Origin: Chionoecetes opilio
Taxonomy: Eukaryota; Arthropoda; Malacostraca; Decapoda; Majidae
Assembly (NCBI GenBank): GCA_016584305.1
Contig: JACEEZ010020542.1
Location: 222,501-286,500, forward strand
DNA length: 64,000 nucleotides
Reading direction: 5' to 3'
Position numbers and translations under genes: made by a program. Of the stretch, positions 36,050-51,539 are shown one piece after another. Numbering within the stretch: the first letter of the stretch is position 1; each line of letters begins with the position of its first letter. The notes beneath the pieces were generated by a model, which saw only the letters and a program-made list of their open reading frames with translations, had not been told where the DNA came from and made no database searches.

Positions 36050-36895
36050 CGTGCAAATGATGATACAAGCATCAAACTTGGCACACTTGTTCTCCAAGTG
36101 ATACTAATCAAATCTGCCCGATTGGCCAATTGAAAATCCAAGATGGCGGCCATTTTTAAAAAAATCAAATTTTCATTAATATCTCAGTAATCATAAACGT
36201 AAGGACAAAATGGTATGGAACATAAAAAATGCAGCTCTTGACGGCCGTTCCAGTGGTATACGCGGAAGTAAAAATCATGCATAAATAAGGCCACAAATCA
36301 ATGTTTGCGAAAATATAAAAAAAAAATCCCATTCCACAAATATTCATCATTGGGGAAATTACATAGAATAGCAATTATTTACACCGTCATTATACACAAT
36401 TATTACTGAGATCATTTTCACGTATATATGTAAATACAAAATATCATACTTTCTGGCTGCAAAATTCCTCAAAATTTTGGCCTTATTTGGTTTTTGGCAT
36501 TTTCCGACGAAACTATGGATCTAAGAAGAAATAGGGCACAAATAAATTCTGTCCAGTTTGACGATATGTACTGAATGGCACAATCCGGTTAGTCCTAACA
36601 TGTCACGTTATCGAGATATATTGGTTTTATTATTATTTCGAAAACATTGAATTTGTGGCCTTATTTATGCATGATTTTTACTTCCGCGTATACCACTGGG
36701 ACGACCGTCAATAGCTGCATTTTTTATGTTCCATACCATTTTGTCCCTACGTTTATGGTTACTGAGATATTAGTGAAAATGTGATTTTCAAAAAAATGGC
36801 CACCATCTTGGATTTTCAATTGGCCAATCGGGAAGATTTGATTAGTATCACTTGGAGAACAAGTGTGCCAAATTTGATGCTTGTATCATAATTTG
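36050..36895. repeat. Foldback repeat with about 255-bp arms
   Basis: 36050-36310 and 36640-36895 are reverse complements (GATACAAGCATCAAACTTGG, CCAATTGAAAATCCAAGATG, GGTATGGAACATAAAAAATG, GTATACGCGGAAGTAAAAAT and mirrors). The loop of about 330 bp is AT-rich. No coding sequence. Confidence 0.85.
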
Positions 36896-38300
36896 CATGA
36901 TTCCTCAAAAATTGCTGTTATCAGCCCTACTAAAGCTCCTAAAGCGGTCTACGGGAAACTCTTTTTTGCTCTTTCTTTGCTAGCCATTTCCTTCTCCACA
37001 TTCCCTCTTTTTCTTCCCTTGTAACTGTTGTACAATCAAAATTAGTCACAAGGTAGCACCAAGTTCTCTCGAGAAGAGTTCATCGCTTGTGAAAAGATCT
37101 GCAATTGATATTGTTGTCTTGGTCGACTAAATAATGGTCAACCTACGCGCAGAGCAAAACTACGTCACTAAGGGGAAATTGGGAATGTCTCTTTCTCGCT
37201 CGTTCGTCTCTCTTTCTCCAGATTTCAATGGGAACTTAAAGTAATCGTCCAGACCCATTTTTTCTTTGCATAATTATGTTGAATGTTCATTCAAAATACC
37301 TAATCCACAAAAAATGATTAATTTCCACGCCTTATTTTCCTAAAAACATGACTTTTGTAAAAAGCCCGGGAAAAACAACAGCCCCCATTCCAGCCGTGGC
37401 GGAAAACATGCTGGTGACGTCACAGCAGGAAGCCTCCCAGCTTCAAGGGGTCCATAGAGATTCTAAGAATCTAATTATTTTTAAATTTATTATACTGGCA
37501 TATAATAATATGAGAGAGAAAATTAATAACCGTTATTTTATCATGGTAATAGTAAGTCCAATAATTACCGTACTTCATATTGCTAGGCAGGATTAGCAAA
37601 AAATCCATTCCTATGTCAGGTTGATGATGTGTCAGAAGACGCATAAGAAGAGTTCATTGAGCTTATCCACGATTCAACAGCTAAGAATGTGTTCCAATCA
37701 AACTCTTTGTTAGCTTCTGGTGTTCAATGACGGAATCATATCCTAAAATAAGTGATCTGGTTGTTTTAGTTATTTTGCCTTTTGCTTCAACCTACCTGTG
37801 CGATAACCTACCTTGTTGATAATTAAATTTTTATCTGTCTTTAAATCTTGGGAATATCTATTCTGTTACGTGAATTTGTTATACTTAAGATTGCTGTTTT
37901 TCAAACGTGAAACTGATGTGTTTGGTTATGTGAATTTTTTTATTTCTTTTATTCATACATATGCTTGCAAGCTCAAAAATAAGGCAAGTATTATAAGGAT
38001 AGCTTTTGCGCACAATACCTACTACTATAACAACAATAACATGACATTTTTCTTATGTATTTTACTTAAATATAAAAGTCTGCTGAACAGAACGAGTTCT
38101 GTTTTCATATACATAGGCCTACAGCTTAATCAGCATAACAGTGCAAGGCATTTTACATGAACGTATTCATTTTTTTGCAGAAAAATCTTCTATTAATTTT
38201 GTTGACTTAGCCTATTTCGTTGTAGGGGTCCACAGGTGGAAAAGTGACTGGAAAAGGGGGAATGGGACAAAAAAGGTTGGGAACCATTGTGCTAGGGAGT
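36896..38300. other. AT-rich DNA ending in a hAT-type right end
   Basis: Near 38275-38300, GTGACTGGAAAAGGGGG is followed by GGTTGGGAACCATTG, a typical hAT terminal sequence. Its left partner (CAATGGTTCCCAACC) was not found upstream, so this is a remnant. The rest of the stretch has no recognisable gene. Confidence 0.45.
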
Positions 38301-38304
38301 GTGC

Positions 38305-38715
38305 TATTTTCTCAAGTGTTATGGCAAGGGCAGAGTCAGTGCCCCTTGAGTTTCTGAATCCGTGTTGAGTGTCGGGTAATTTATTGCTTATTTCTAAATA
38401 ATTCTTTCGTGTGTGGTTTATTAATTTTTCGAAAATTTTCCTGGAACCTCTAGTAAAGATATGGGTCTATAGTTGATTGGGTTTGTGCTTGCTTTATTGG
38501 GTTTAGGTATTAGTTTTATTGATGCGTGCTTAAATTTGTCTGGGAAGTATTCCATAAAAAAGGAATGGTTAAGTATCTCTATATATGATTCTATGGCATT
38601 ATCAGGTATTTTGGAAATTATTAGTTTGTTGATTTTACTTTGCCCAGGAGCATTGTTTTTCATCTTTTTTAGTATATTTTCAATTTCTTGCCTTGTTATT
38701 ACCTTTGTCATGTAG
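38305..38715 (-). pseudogene. Non-LTR reverse transcriptase fragment (Jockey/CR1-like)
   Basis: The minus strand reads KKMKNNAPGQSKINKLIISK, then ASIKLIPKPNKAS and NYRPISLLEVPGK, conserved RT motifs 1 and 2. A one-base shift near 38430 then leads to IFEKLINHTRKNYLEI and QHGFRNSRGTDSALA (motif 3 region). The piece is cut at both ends and lacks the catalytic FADD box. Confidence 0.82.
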
Positions 38716-38854
38716 TTGTTTTCATCTAACCTTCTAGGTCAGAGTGATTGTAAGCCCGAAACTTCTAAACTTCTTCCTGGTGAGCGGTGGAGAAGAAAGC
38801 CCGGTAGAAGATAGTTATGTCTTGACTCTTTTTTGTGGCGTTAGGGTTGTAGAC

Positions 38855-39539
38855 AATAACTATCTTCTACCAGGCTTTCTTCTCCACCGCTCACCAGGAA
38901 GAAGAAAGAATAATATCACAAATCGTCAACCGTAATGTGAAACCTGCAGACCCAGAGAGGAGAATAAAACTACAAATTTATTACAAAAACAAGAACACCA
39001 GCAACCTCCTTCTCCGTAACAGCCCAAGCCAGACGAAGGAGACAAAACAAAAGTCCCATGTCGTATATAGGATCACATGCAAAAGAGGAAACTGTGAAGT
39101 CCTCCCCTCATCCTACATCGGCATGACGACAACGAAGCTGTCCAGACGTCTTACTTGCCACCTAACTTCCGGAGCCCCAAAAAGTCACTTATTAGAAAAA
39201 CATGGCATCATTATCACAAGAAAATTTCTAGAAGAAAATACAGAATTGGTCGACATGTGTGCAGATGTGCGGCGACTTCCAATTCTAGAAGCACTATACA
39301 TAAAAGAGACCAATCCCAAACTTAACGTGCAGGCAAACGACCTACAAGCTCTACCCAGCATGAAAAGAACAAAAGCAAATAACAGCCTACTCACAGAAAA
39401 GAAAAGCGAGGACCAAACAACCAATAAGCGTCTCCCACTCACGGAGACGAGAAGCAGAAGCTATCTACCAATCAGCGACGCCACTAGGCTGCGTGGCAGG
39501 CAGACTTCATCTATAAATAGCGCTTCACCCCGCATCTAA
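38855..39539 (+). pseudogene. GIY-YIG region of Penelope-like element 2, copy 2
   Basis: The reading matches copy 1 from ITIFY onward: ERRIKLQIYYKNKNTSNLLL, SYIGMTTTKLSRRLTCHL, then LEALYIKETNPKLNVQ. The frame is open to a TAA formed at the MITE target site (39537-39539). The reverse transcriptase part is missing, so the copy is dead on arrival. Confidence 0.85.
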
Positions 39540-40362
39540 AGGCGGCGTCACACTAGCACTTTTTCCGTGTAGTTTTTTCTGCTACTTTCTCCTAACTAAC
39601 AATTTTCTGACTGCAAGCCGTCACACACACACAATCGTTCGCCTGCACTACCAGTCAGCTGTTGCATGTAAACAAACAAGGCTCCGACGCCAGGGCAAGC
39701 TATTGCTGGTATACACTTAATTATGTGTATTATTTATCAGTAGTAGACCTAATATCGACCTAGATAAGACCTAGAATATCAAGGCCTTCTTGGTGTACAA
39801 GTCTCTGTGGTCTCAGAGACAAGCTAGAGGGTGGCCACGCGTATGCATTCAACGAGAAATTCTTCTGAGCTACCTGCGTGTCCACAGCATTTCGTCTATA
39901 ATCTTAAGTTGAAGTCTTGAAGAGTGAGAAACAAATTTTGAGTGTGTCTTGAAAAAGAAACAGAACGAGCTTGACAGACGACCTACAAAGCGATAATAAG
40001 CAGAAAAGGTCACAAGAAAAAGAAGAAGAACAACAATCGAGTCATGCGAGAGACTGTTGGCTGTTATATAGAACCGGCTTTTAAATGTATCTACATGTAC
40101 AATAGTCACGTGAATATTTTTAATACTTTCAAATGTATTGAATTATAATTTGCAAAAAATTACTGATTTATATCGAATATCTTTAAAGTAATTACTATGG
40201 ATGTTGATTTGACTAAGAAAGTTGACTTCAACTTTCCATATCAAGACGATCACGATCGACTGACTCAGACTGACTGATTCAGACGGACTAACTAGTCAGA
40301 GCGAGAAAAAACCAACGGAGATCGTCTAACTAGACGGAAAAAGTGCTAGTGTGACGCCGCCT
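39540..40362. mobile_element. PIF/Harbinger-type MITE, TAA duplication
   Basis: The ends AGGCGGCGTCACACTAGCAC are perfect inverted repeats for 29 bp, flanked by TAA on both sides (39537-39539, 40363-40365). PLE copy 1 at about 9846 shows the related unoccupied site (GCATCTTAATC). A 3-bp TWA duplication and this end style fit PIF/Harbinger. No transposase is inside. Confidence 0.9.
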
Positions 40363-40408
40363 TAAGTCATGCTCACCTCTACAACTGAGGAGAAAACATC
40401 TTCCACAT

Positions 40409-40450
40409 GCTGCTGAAGAAGGGTTCTTAGACCCGAAATCGCGATACAGC
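40409..40450 (+). ncRNA. Hammerhead-ribozyme-like motif, second copy
   Basis: Identical to 9892-9933: GCTG, CTGAAGA, GGGT/ACCC hairpin, GAAA, TCGCGA, TA, CAGC. Conservation between the two PLE copies is expected from recent common descent and does not by itself show selection. Confidence 0.5.
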
Positions 40451-40602
40451 AAAATGAAAAGCTACGGCGAAGTCATACAAGTGATTACAAAAGAGAATAA
40501 GACTCTTAAGACAAAGAGAAAATATCTTTAAAAAGATAATAAACGCTGAACTAGCTATCACTTTTAACGAGATCTGTCTCAGAGAAAATTTCCTGCCCGT
40601 AT

Positions 40603-40757
<155 letters not shown>

Positions 40758-40981
40758 TCTACAGTATAGCGTAACGGTAGGATACGCTAAGCGTCGTGCC
40801 ATATATAGAACAAGCTGAGCTCACCACACCCAATACAATAGAATTAGATGAAAATATAGTAGATTCACAAAAAAGTAAGATTTACTATTAATTTGAGGAG
40901 CATAACATGTCAACATTGAATAACTTGACAAAAGAATGCACATTCACTGACTTAAAGAGCACATAATAATGTTCCAGTCTT

Positions 40982-41164
40982 AAGGCCGGTTTCCACTAGC
41001 CCGCTTGTACGGCCGCCGTTGCCGTTCACCGCCCAACAATAACGGAGGTGCAAACTTTGCCCAGTTACCACTCCAACCACTCAAGCGGTGATGATGGTGA
41101 CGTCATTGTTGGGCGGTGTACGGCAACAGCGGCCTTAGGAGCGGGCTAGTGGGAACCGGACCTT
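40982..41164. mobile_element. Short MITE, 183 bp
   Basis: AAGGCCGGTTTCCACTAGCC and its mirror (GGCTAGTGGGAACCGGACCTT) form the ends. Inner arms pair through GCCGTTCACCGCCCAACAAT. TA or TTA lies at both outer edges. Confidence 0.8.
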
Positions 41165-41482
41165 TAGCCATGTTTCTGCAAACGAAATAATTAACTACAA
41201 AAATATGCTACCCTTTGATAAAAGACGAAATGAGAAAAATACATATCAAGATGATTTAGTTTACAATACATTACTATGTACACCTACACTGTGGAGTGAC
41301 GACGACGTAACGGGGAACACGGGGACGAGAGAGGGAAACAACTTTAACAGATCACTTAAGGCGGAGATTAAAGAAGCATACGGAACATAGAGGAAGCGTA
41401 GAAAAAGGTATGTGCTCCGAGAGGCCTAGTCTAAAACAACTAGGAAGGACCCAAGGGATGATAATAAGAAAGGTGGACATCA

Positions 41483-42398
41483 GGACCGGTATTACCAAAG
41501 CGATCATAGTTAAGAACGTATATCATAGCCGGACAAAATGGCCCATTTTAGTCACAACTGGCTGGTGAATATCATAAATTGTGGGGGAGGCTAGAACTCG
41601 CTAGAACTCGGTGAACTCACTCTTAAGTGAGTTCACCGAGTTCTAGCGCTACTATGATAACGGCCCCGCGACTATGATAAACTTTCCAGCTGTCAACAGG
41701 ACCGAGACACAATAACAGCCTCAGTGAAGGAATATTCGCCCACATAGGATGTGTTGAGTGAGCTGAGTGATGCACAGCTGATTCGGAAATACCGAGTAGA
41801 CCGTGTGAGGGCTAAGAGTGGGTTCACCGAGTTCTAGCGCGACTATGATAACGGCCCCGCGACTATGATAAACTTTCCTACTGTCAACAGGGCCGAGACA
41901 CAATAACAGCCTCAGTGAAGATTCGCCCACATAGGGATGTGTTGAGTGAGCTGAGTGATGCACAGCTGATTAGGAAATACCGAGTAGACCGTGTGAGGGC
42001 ATATTGTTCCTCACCAACTTTGTACAAACAGCTTTTAGATCGAAAGCATCGCCATCTGGCAACTCTGTCCCGTGTTTACACAGATACTGCTCAACGATAC
42101 ATCTTTATGCCTTATTTTCGTGAATGAATTAATACATTACTCTCTGTGTCACTGCCCTAAACATGTTATAAACATAAGGGAAGAAGTATCAATCCATAAA
42201 ACGTGGTCAAAGGATGAATTTGCTGATTATATAACCATTTTAAAGAAACAATGACGCTATATTTAGCAGACGCCCATGATAGATTGTTGTGCTAGATTCC
42301 AAACTTATGATAAATGGCGTATGATAAAAATTTATGATATTCAAGAGTAATGATACATTTATGTCATAGCTATGATTAAGTTTTGGTAATACCGGTCC
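41483..42398. mobile_element. PIF-like TIR element, unit 1
   Basis: GGACCGGTATTACCAAAGC at the left is mirrored by TTTTGGTAATACCGGTCC at the right. The inside has a roughly 190-bp tandem duplication (about 41625-41810 and 41818-42000). A short frame, LSELSDAQLIRKYRVDRVR (about 41940-42000), resembles the N-terminal region of HARBI1-type transposases, so a PIF/Harbinger origin is inferred. No complete gene is present. Confidence 0.65.
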
Positions 42399-43152
42399 AG
42401 AACCGGTATTACCAAAGTGATCATAGTTAAGAACGTATATCATAGCTGGACTGGCCCATTTTAGTCAACTGGCTGGCGAATATCATAAATTGGGGGGGGA
42501 CTCACAAACCGCGCGGGAGGCTAAGTGCTGATTACACCGATTACATAAGTTCACCGAGTTCTAGCGCGACTATGATATACGGCCCGCGACTATGATAAAC
42601 TTTCCTAACTTTCCTGCTGTCAACAGGGCCGAGACACAATAACAGCCTCAGTGAAGGAATATTCGCCCACATAGGGATGTGTTGAGTGAGCTGAGTGAAG
42701 CATACATAGTGAAGTATAGGAAATACCGAGTAGACCGTGTGACGGTGTGAGGCATATTGTTCCTCACCAACTTTGTACAAACAACTTTTAGATCGAAAAC
42801 ATCGCCATCTGGCAACTCTGTCCCGTGTTTACACAGATACTGCTCAACGGTACATCTATATGCTTTATTTTCGGGAATGAATTACTACATTACTCTCTGT
42901 CACTGCCCTAAACATGTTATAAACATAAGGGAAGAAGTATCAATCCATAAAACGTGGTCAAAGTATGAATTTACTGATTTTATATAACCATTTTAAAGAA
43001 ACAATGAAGCTATATTTAGCAGACGCCTATGATAGATTGTTGTCCTAGATTCCAAACTTATGATATATGGCGTATGATAAAAATTTATGATATTCAAGAG
43101 CTATGATACATTTCTGTCATAGCTATGATATACGTTTTGGTAATACCGGTCC
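42399..43152. mobile_element. PIF-like TIR element, unit 2
   Basis: This is a second copy, directly adjoining unit 1, with the same ends (ACCGGTATTACCAAAGTG and GTTTTGGTAATACCGGTCC). It lacks the internal duplication and has the same GATCGAAAACATCGCCATCT and GTGTTGAGTGAGCTGAGTGA blocks. It is shorter, about 750 bp. Confidence 0.7.
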
Positions 43153-43419
43153 TGAGGTGATAAGAAGGTGAAGGACGCAAACTCCCACTTACACTACTCT
43201 CACTAGATGTGGGTCATAACATAATATCACTAGTAATACCGGATGTTTCCATGTAAGAAGATAAACCGGTACATAATTTTTATATAAGAAGATTACAGGA
43301 ACTACCACGTGTAGATCCCACGGCCTCTTGTAGCTTCCATATTTTCTTATGTTCTTATAACATATATTATATATATATGATATATATGTGAATGTGAATG
43401 GTTTTTTCATATATCCACA
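43153..43419. other. Intronic spacer
   Basis: No recognised signal apart from a short TA run near 43370. Confidence 0.4.
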
Positions 43420-44404
43420 GACATAGATAACAGTAGAACTGGATGTGACACTCCGCAACTACGCGCGCTGGATGCTGCAGTACTTGCCCCAATGCCCCAT
43501 GGTCAGTCTGCTGGCCCATTCACTTGCTGCATATGACTATCATATAGACTGGTTTATCAGTATATATGATATACTGTAATCTTCGTAAATGTTTGTTCTA
43601 TTATATTATCAAATAAAAATCAGTAAAACACGCTAAATAAATGCCATTACGAGACTCTGAAGAAATATGCATAAACTTAATATTCACTTCAACTCTTCGC
43701 CATTTAAAACTTTGCGAGTCAACTTTTATCATGAAGGATATCAATAGAAGCGCAATTTTATTAGCTTTCCATAGATATATTTTGTTTTCTGATAAATGAA
43801 TTGGAACCATGCATAAATTAGCGTTAAATAAATAAATAAAATATAATCATCAATTGTGTAATTTTCCCGATTGATGAGGTTATTTATTTAGTTAACGCTA
43901 ATTTATACATGGTGCTAATTCATTTATCAGAAAATGAAATATATAAGTAAATAAATAACATCATCAATCGGGAAAATTACCAGATTGATGATTTTATTTA
44001 TTTAGTTAACGCTAATTTATGTATGGTGGTAATTCATTTATCAGGAAACGAAATACATCAATGGAAAGCTAATAAAATTGCGATCCTATTGATACCCTTC
44101 ATGATTAAAGTTGACTCGCAAGGTTTTAAATGGCGAAGAGGTGAAGTGGGGTTCATGCATATTTCTTCAGAGTCTCGTAATGGCATTTCTTTAGTGTGTT
44201 TTGCTGTTTTTTATTTGATAATATTATAGAACAAACATTTACGAAGATTACAGTATATCATATAGTATACTGATAAACCAGTCTATATGATAGTCATATG
44301 CAGCAAGTGAATGGGCCAGCAGATTGACCATGGGGCCAGTACTGCAGCGTCCAGCGCGCATAGTTGCGGAGTGTCACATCCAGTTCTACTGTTATCTATG
44401 CCAC
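43420..44404. repeat. 985-bp palindrome (repeat Y in both orientations)
   Basis: 43420-43850 and about 43990-44404 are reverse complements. The outer 120 bp (ATAACAGTAGAACTGGATGT, GCGCGCTGGA, TGGGCCAGCAGA and mirrors) lie only 23 bp from the end of the IR exon at 44427. The inner arms are repeat Y (also at 27290-27585). The centre has two more inverted TTATTTAGTTAACGCTAATT blocks. Confidence 0.88.
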
Positions 44405-44426
44405 AGACTAATTTTATTTCATTCAC

Positions 44427-44611
44427 CTGGCCTGCCATGTTGACAGGAGGCTCATAAGGTTGGTCCTCAAGCAGCAGACCCCACCCATAGAAGATGGATG
44501 ATGTGAGGCTCAGGCGGTGCGTCTTCGAGAACTCATGTTTAATCCTTAACAAGACCCACAACATCACGCTCCATATAAGGGTGCACACCACCACAGCCAT
44601 CCACACCGTTC
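44427..44611 (-). CDS. Ionotropic receptor, TM1 and pore exon
   Basis: The exon runs from TTTCCATCAG to a CAG|GTGAAT donor, 185 nt. It encodes TVWMAVVVCTLIWSVMLWVL, the first membrane helix, a cytoplasmic-loop stretch, then SSIFYGWGLLLEDQPYEP, the re-entrant pore region, and PPVNMAGQ at the TM3 entry. The pore lacks the glutamine/asparagine filter of vertebrate AMPA receptors, as is usual in IRs. It enters in phase 1, completing a Gly codon with the exon at 45515, and leaves in phase 0 to the exon at 24052. The intron that follows is 20.4 kb. Confidence 0.9.
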
Positions 44612-44640
44612 CTGATGGAAAGGACAATGAAGTAAGTATT

Positions 44641-44642
<2 letters not shown>

Positions 44643-44720
<78 letters not shown>
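44643..44720. repeat. (CA)n microsatellite
   Basis: About 78 bp of pure CA in the intron, close to the acceptor of the TM1 exon. Confidence 0.97.
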
Positions 44721-44727
<7 letters not shown>

Positions 44728-44964
44728 CTCTACATACTACAGTGGTAAAGTTATCGGACGCACAATAGTTGGAGCCTCACTCACGGTCACGGTTTATAAA
44801 CCTTTCCCTGGAATACCGGGTGGTAGATATTGTCTCCCTTGAGCATTGGGGTGGGGTGTGTGTGGTTTCTGATATCCCAGATTTATCAGATTGGTCTCTA
44901 TGAGCTCTAAACTCTTTTCGGGAGGGAAACAACTTAAGATCACGTGTCCAGGACGTGATCGGGA

Positions 44965-45200
44965 CGCATATTCCCCAACTCTATGTGAGTAAATGGTTTC
45001 CGAGTGAAGACGCTTAACTGTAGCTCAGAAACTAACCATAGGATTTTATCGAAAATACCATCAATGTAATTCCCACACAAAGTTACTACCGTTACACAAA
45101 GATACGTACCCTAACCTAACCGTAACCTAACCTGACGTGTTCAAGAGTAAACGCGACAGACTGTTCCAGAAAACGGGAATATGCTATCGGGACGCGGGTA
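44965..45200. mobile_element. Short MITE, family B, copy 2
   Basis: It shares GGTTTCCGAGTGAAGACG, AACTAACCATAGGATTTT and AGAAAACGGGAATATGC with 22532-22729 in the same orientation. It has an extra CCTAACCTAACCGTAACC stretch. The left end is less well kept. Confidence 0.65.
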
Positions 45201-45514
45201 AATTTCACACACACACATACACACACGGGGTCATAGCTACCAATACGCCCAAAATATATAAAATAAGTTTCATAATTACTTTTGTTCTTACATCTTAGTT
45301 AAGAACTTGAACTTTCAACGAAAGCAAATATTAACGGAGAATGGGAGGACTGATAAAAATATTCAGAATCAGTAGCACTCCTAAAGTGGTCAGGTATCAG
45401 TAACCAAACCCCAAATAAAAAGAATAGCGATCATGTAGCCTACCATCTTTCTCTGACAAAAATTGGCCTCGGAGGAAGTAACTTAACCTAACATATTTAG
45501 TGTAGTCGTCTTAC

Positions 45515-45756
45515 CTTCTAATGGTCTTATCAATGATAAATATTCAGGTAGAGGTCTTGGTTTTAGAGACAGGATGGCAATATCTTCACCAATGTATGGT
45601 CTACAAAAGTCCACCACGGCCGCTCTTGGAGGAGTCAGTGTGAGGTCCATAGAAAAATCTGCCTTTTCATATTGGAGAGTTCCGACGGTGCCCGTCCAGT
45701 TGCCTCCACTGGTTTCTAGGCCCCACAAACTGTCCTCTGGCTCTCGCACTTCATAG
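45515..45756 (-). CDS. Ionotropic receptor, main S1 lobe exon
   Basis: The acceptor CCATCAG at 45757 gives C as the third base of a Thr codon begun at 47470, so the junction reads LNFT|YEVREPEDSLWG, the usual IR sequence. The frame continues NWTGTVGTLQYEKADFSMDL and TLTPPRAAVVDFCRPYIGED. The Arg in TPPR is the residue that binds the ligand alpha-carboxyl group in glutamate receptors and is retained. It ends E/G at an AGAAG|GTAAGA donor, phase 1. The frame is also open upstream of 45756 to 45803 (another CAG acceptor), but that start is out of phase with the previous exon. Confidence 0.9.
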
Positions 45757-47240
<1,484 letters not shown>

Positions 47241-47469
47241 AATAACTAAATCGGTAATAAAAATAAAATGTGTTTCAAGGCGTCCCGAGAAAAAGGGGAG
47301 TGCTTCCCAGTAAAGGTTGGTCTACGACTTAGATATGTTATTACGTGCTTGCATATTATTGATTTGCGCGAATATAATGTACCTTGATGTAAATGACAGT
47401 AGCTTTTAACCTTCAAACTACACCGTACGGCGTACAATTATAGAAACATTAGTATTACGTTATACTTAC

Positions 47470-47635
47470 GTAAAGTTAAGATGACGAGCAAGAGCTTTTA
47501 TCATGCGTGTGTTGAGTGAGTCAGTCAGATGCACCACAGTGCCAGGAGCATCGCTGACACGCCTATAGTTGATGAATGGGAAATATGTCATTGTGACGAT
47601 CCTGAATTGATGGCCACTGAAGTTCTCCATATGAT
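47470..47635 (-). CDS. Ionotropic receptor, first S1 exon (most 5' exon found)
   Basis: The exon is bounded by ATTTTTCAG and a perfect GTAAGT donor, 166 nt. The reading HMENFSGHQFRIVTMTYFPF, a linker with SDAPG, then SLNTRMIKALARHLNFT is the start of the S1 ligand-binding lobe (G..LR......PF.......G.....L...LA..LNF). It enters in phase 1, so at least one more exon lies upstream. No signal peptide or N-terminal domain was found. Just above 47764 the DNA becomes a GC-rich repeat; the remaining exons must be beyond it, or beyond the window. Confidence 0.9.
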
Positions 47636-47763
47636 CTGAAAAATATAATCTCGTAAATGTATAACATATGCATGTATATATGTACAATCGCTAAGAGTGG
47701 TACATTTATGGCAGTAGTGGCGGGACGTTCAAATGTACTCACAAGCATCACTTAAGCCCATTT

Positions 47764-48870
47764 GTTAAGCTCCGGCGCCGCCGCTCCGCTACTCCCGAAG
47801 GGGGGAAGGAAGGAAATTGCGTGCGTGGAGGCTCAATGGGGGGGGGGGGGGGGGTTGATATACGTTGCTCCTGTTTTAGCGTCCCCCCAATCCGCTATGG
47901 TTCTATCCCATCGGTCGCTGGTCGTGGCATGACAAATAACCCCGGCACCCCTACCTGAAGGCGCCGGGTTGGGCTTTATCTCCTTGTACCGGAGGGTACA
48001 CGGGACAGTGCCCGTAGCTTCGGAGATACGGGGAGCTTACTTCCCCAGGCTTATAACGCCCCGGTCTTTGCCGGGAGGGCGACCCTCCCTGTTCCCCCCC
48101 GAGGCCCCTAGCTTGCATAGTTGCCCCGGGGTCATCCATCATTGCCCGCCCCTGTCATGCACTGTCAATCATATAGATACATCACCATCTGCTGCGTCGC
48201 CTTCAGGAGGACCTGTATGTGGTGCTCAAGAGGTCCTAAGATCCTGTTGCAGGTGTCTCGTAATGCCCCGGGGTTCCGGGGGGGAAACCCAGGGAAAACC
48301 TCCTGAAGGAGGTATCTAGTAGGGCGTTGTAGTCGCGTAGAGTTTCACCTCCGGCCCACGCCCGCCCCTAGTGCCTGGCCCCAGCGCCCAGTGGCTCCCC
48401 AAGGGCCCTGAAGAGAGGCCACAGGGGTAGGTAGTGTGGAGGGACGTCATGGTCTCGTAGTGTAGCACTTCCCTACCCCCTGGGGCAAAGTGAGGGCGCC
48501 CCTTGGTTGCCCCACGGCGGATCCGGGAAGCCCTGCGGCCCCAGGGGAATCACCACCGGGGCGGGCAGTGTTGCAGGGACATCTTGGTCTCGTAGAGTTG
48601 CACTTCCCGCCCCTGGGGTTATGCGGGGTATTCCTTAGTCGTCCCGTCGAAGCTCCGTCGTCCCTGGGGCAAAGTGAAGAGCCACAGGGGCAACGCCGAG
48701 CGCCGCTATTTGCCCTGCCGTGGCCCCTTCATCTCAGGAGCCCAGGAGAAGGCCACCAGGGCAAGGCCACCGGGGAAGGTGCTCTAGTAGGACGTAGTAG
48801 CAGCGTAGAGTGGAGCGGCACCTGCCCCAGGGGACAAGCGGAGTGGCGGGCGTCGGGCGTCTGGTAATGA
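47764..48870 (+). repeat. GC-rich dispersed repeat R1, copy 1
   Basis: It starts GTTAAGC, with a G run, CCCCGGCACCCCTACCTGAA and CCCCGAGGCCCCTAGCTTGC blocks, then a tandem part with units of about 125-130 bp marked by GTAGAGTTGCAC and CCCTGGGGCAAAG (at about 48335, 48459, 48592, 48810). The same sequence is at 55009-56870. Open frames here are frame shadows of the tandem units. Confidence 0.85.
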
Positions 48871-50968
<2,098 letters not shown>

Positions 50969-51539
50969 AACATAATTAGCATGTTAATTGCTGCAAAAAG
51001 GATATGTGTCAATTATTCCATATGAATACACTCAGATGTGTGATATTGGTGTCTATACCCATGTTTTCGACTCCAAGGAATTCAGTGAACATGGTTTCAA
51101 ACTCAATAACATATTCCTTATATGCAAATGTGCATAATTATATGGATAATCAATATATTCATTAGGCAAAAATTATCGATCGTCAAAAAGTTCCGTATCA
51201 TTTGCTAGCTACACCATACCTTAACGTCTATACCCATGTTTTTGAGCCCAAGGAATTCATTGACACGTATTTCACAAAGCTAACTACAACCCTTGTATGG
51301 TAAATAAATTACAAATGTTATACATTATGTGATTACTAGCGCATGACTTTAAATTGGAAAGCGGTTATGACTGAAACAAGTGCTAGAAGCAAAATATATT
51401 TATTCAGAAATACACCAACCTTCAAAATTATCAAAATCAAATGAACAGGAACCATAATTAAAAGACTATATCTCTTCATAACCTGCTGCCTCGTCCACCT
51501 TAGAATCTTCTTCTTCATCTTCAAAGTCATCTTCATCAT

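Noticed and set aside
47951..48867. Several GC-rich open frames
   Set aside because: They coincide with the tandem units of repeat R1 and are not shared in frame with copy 2.
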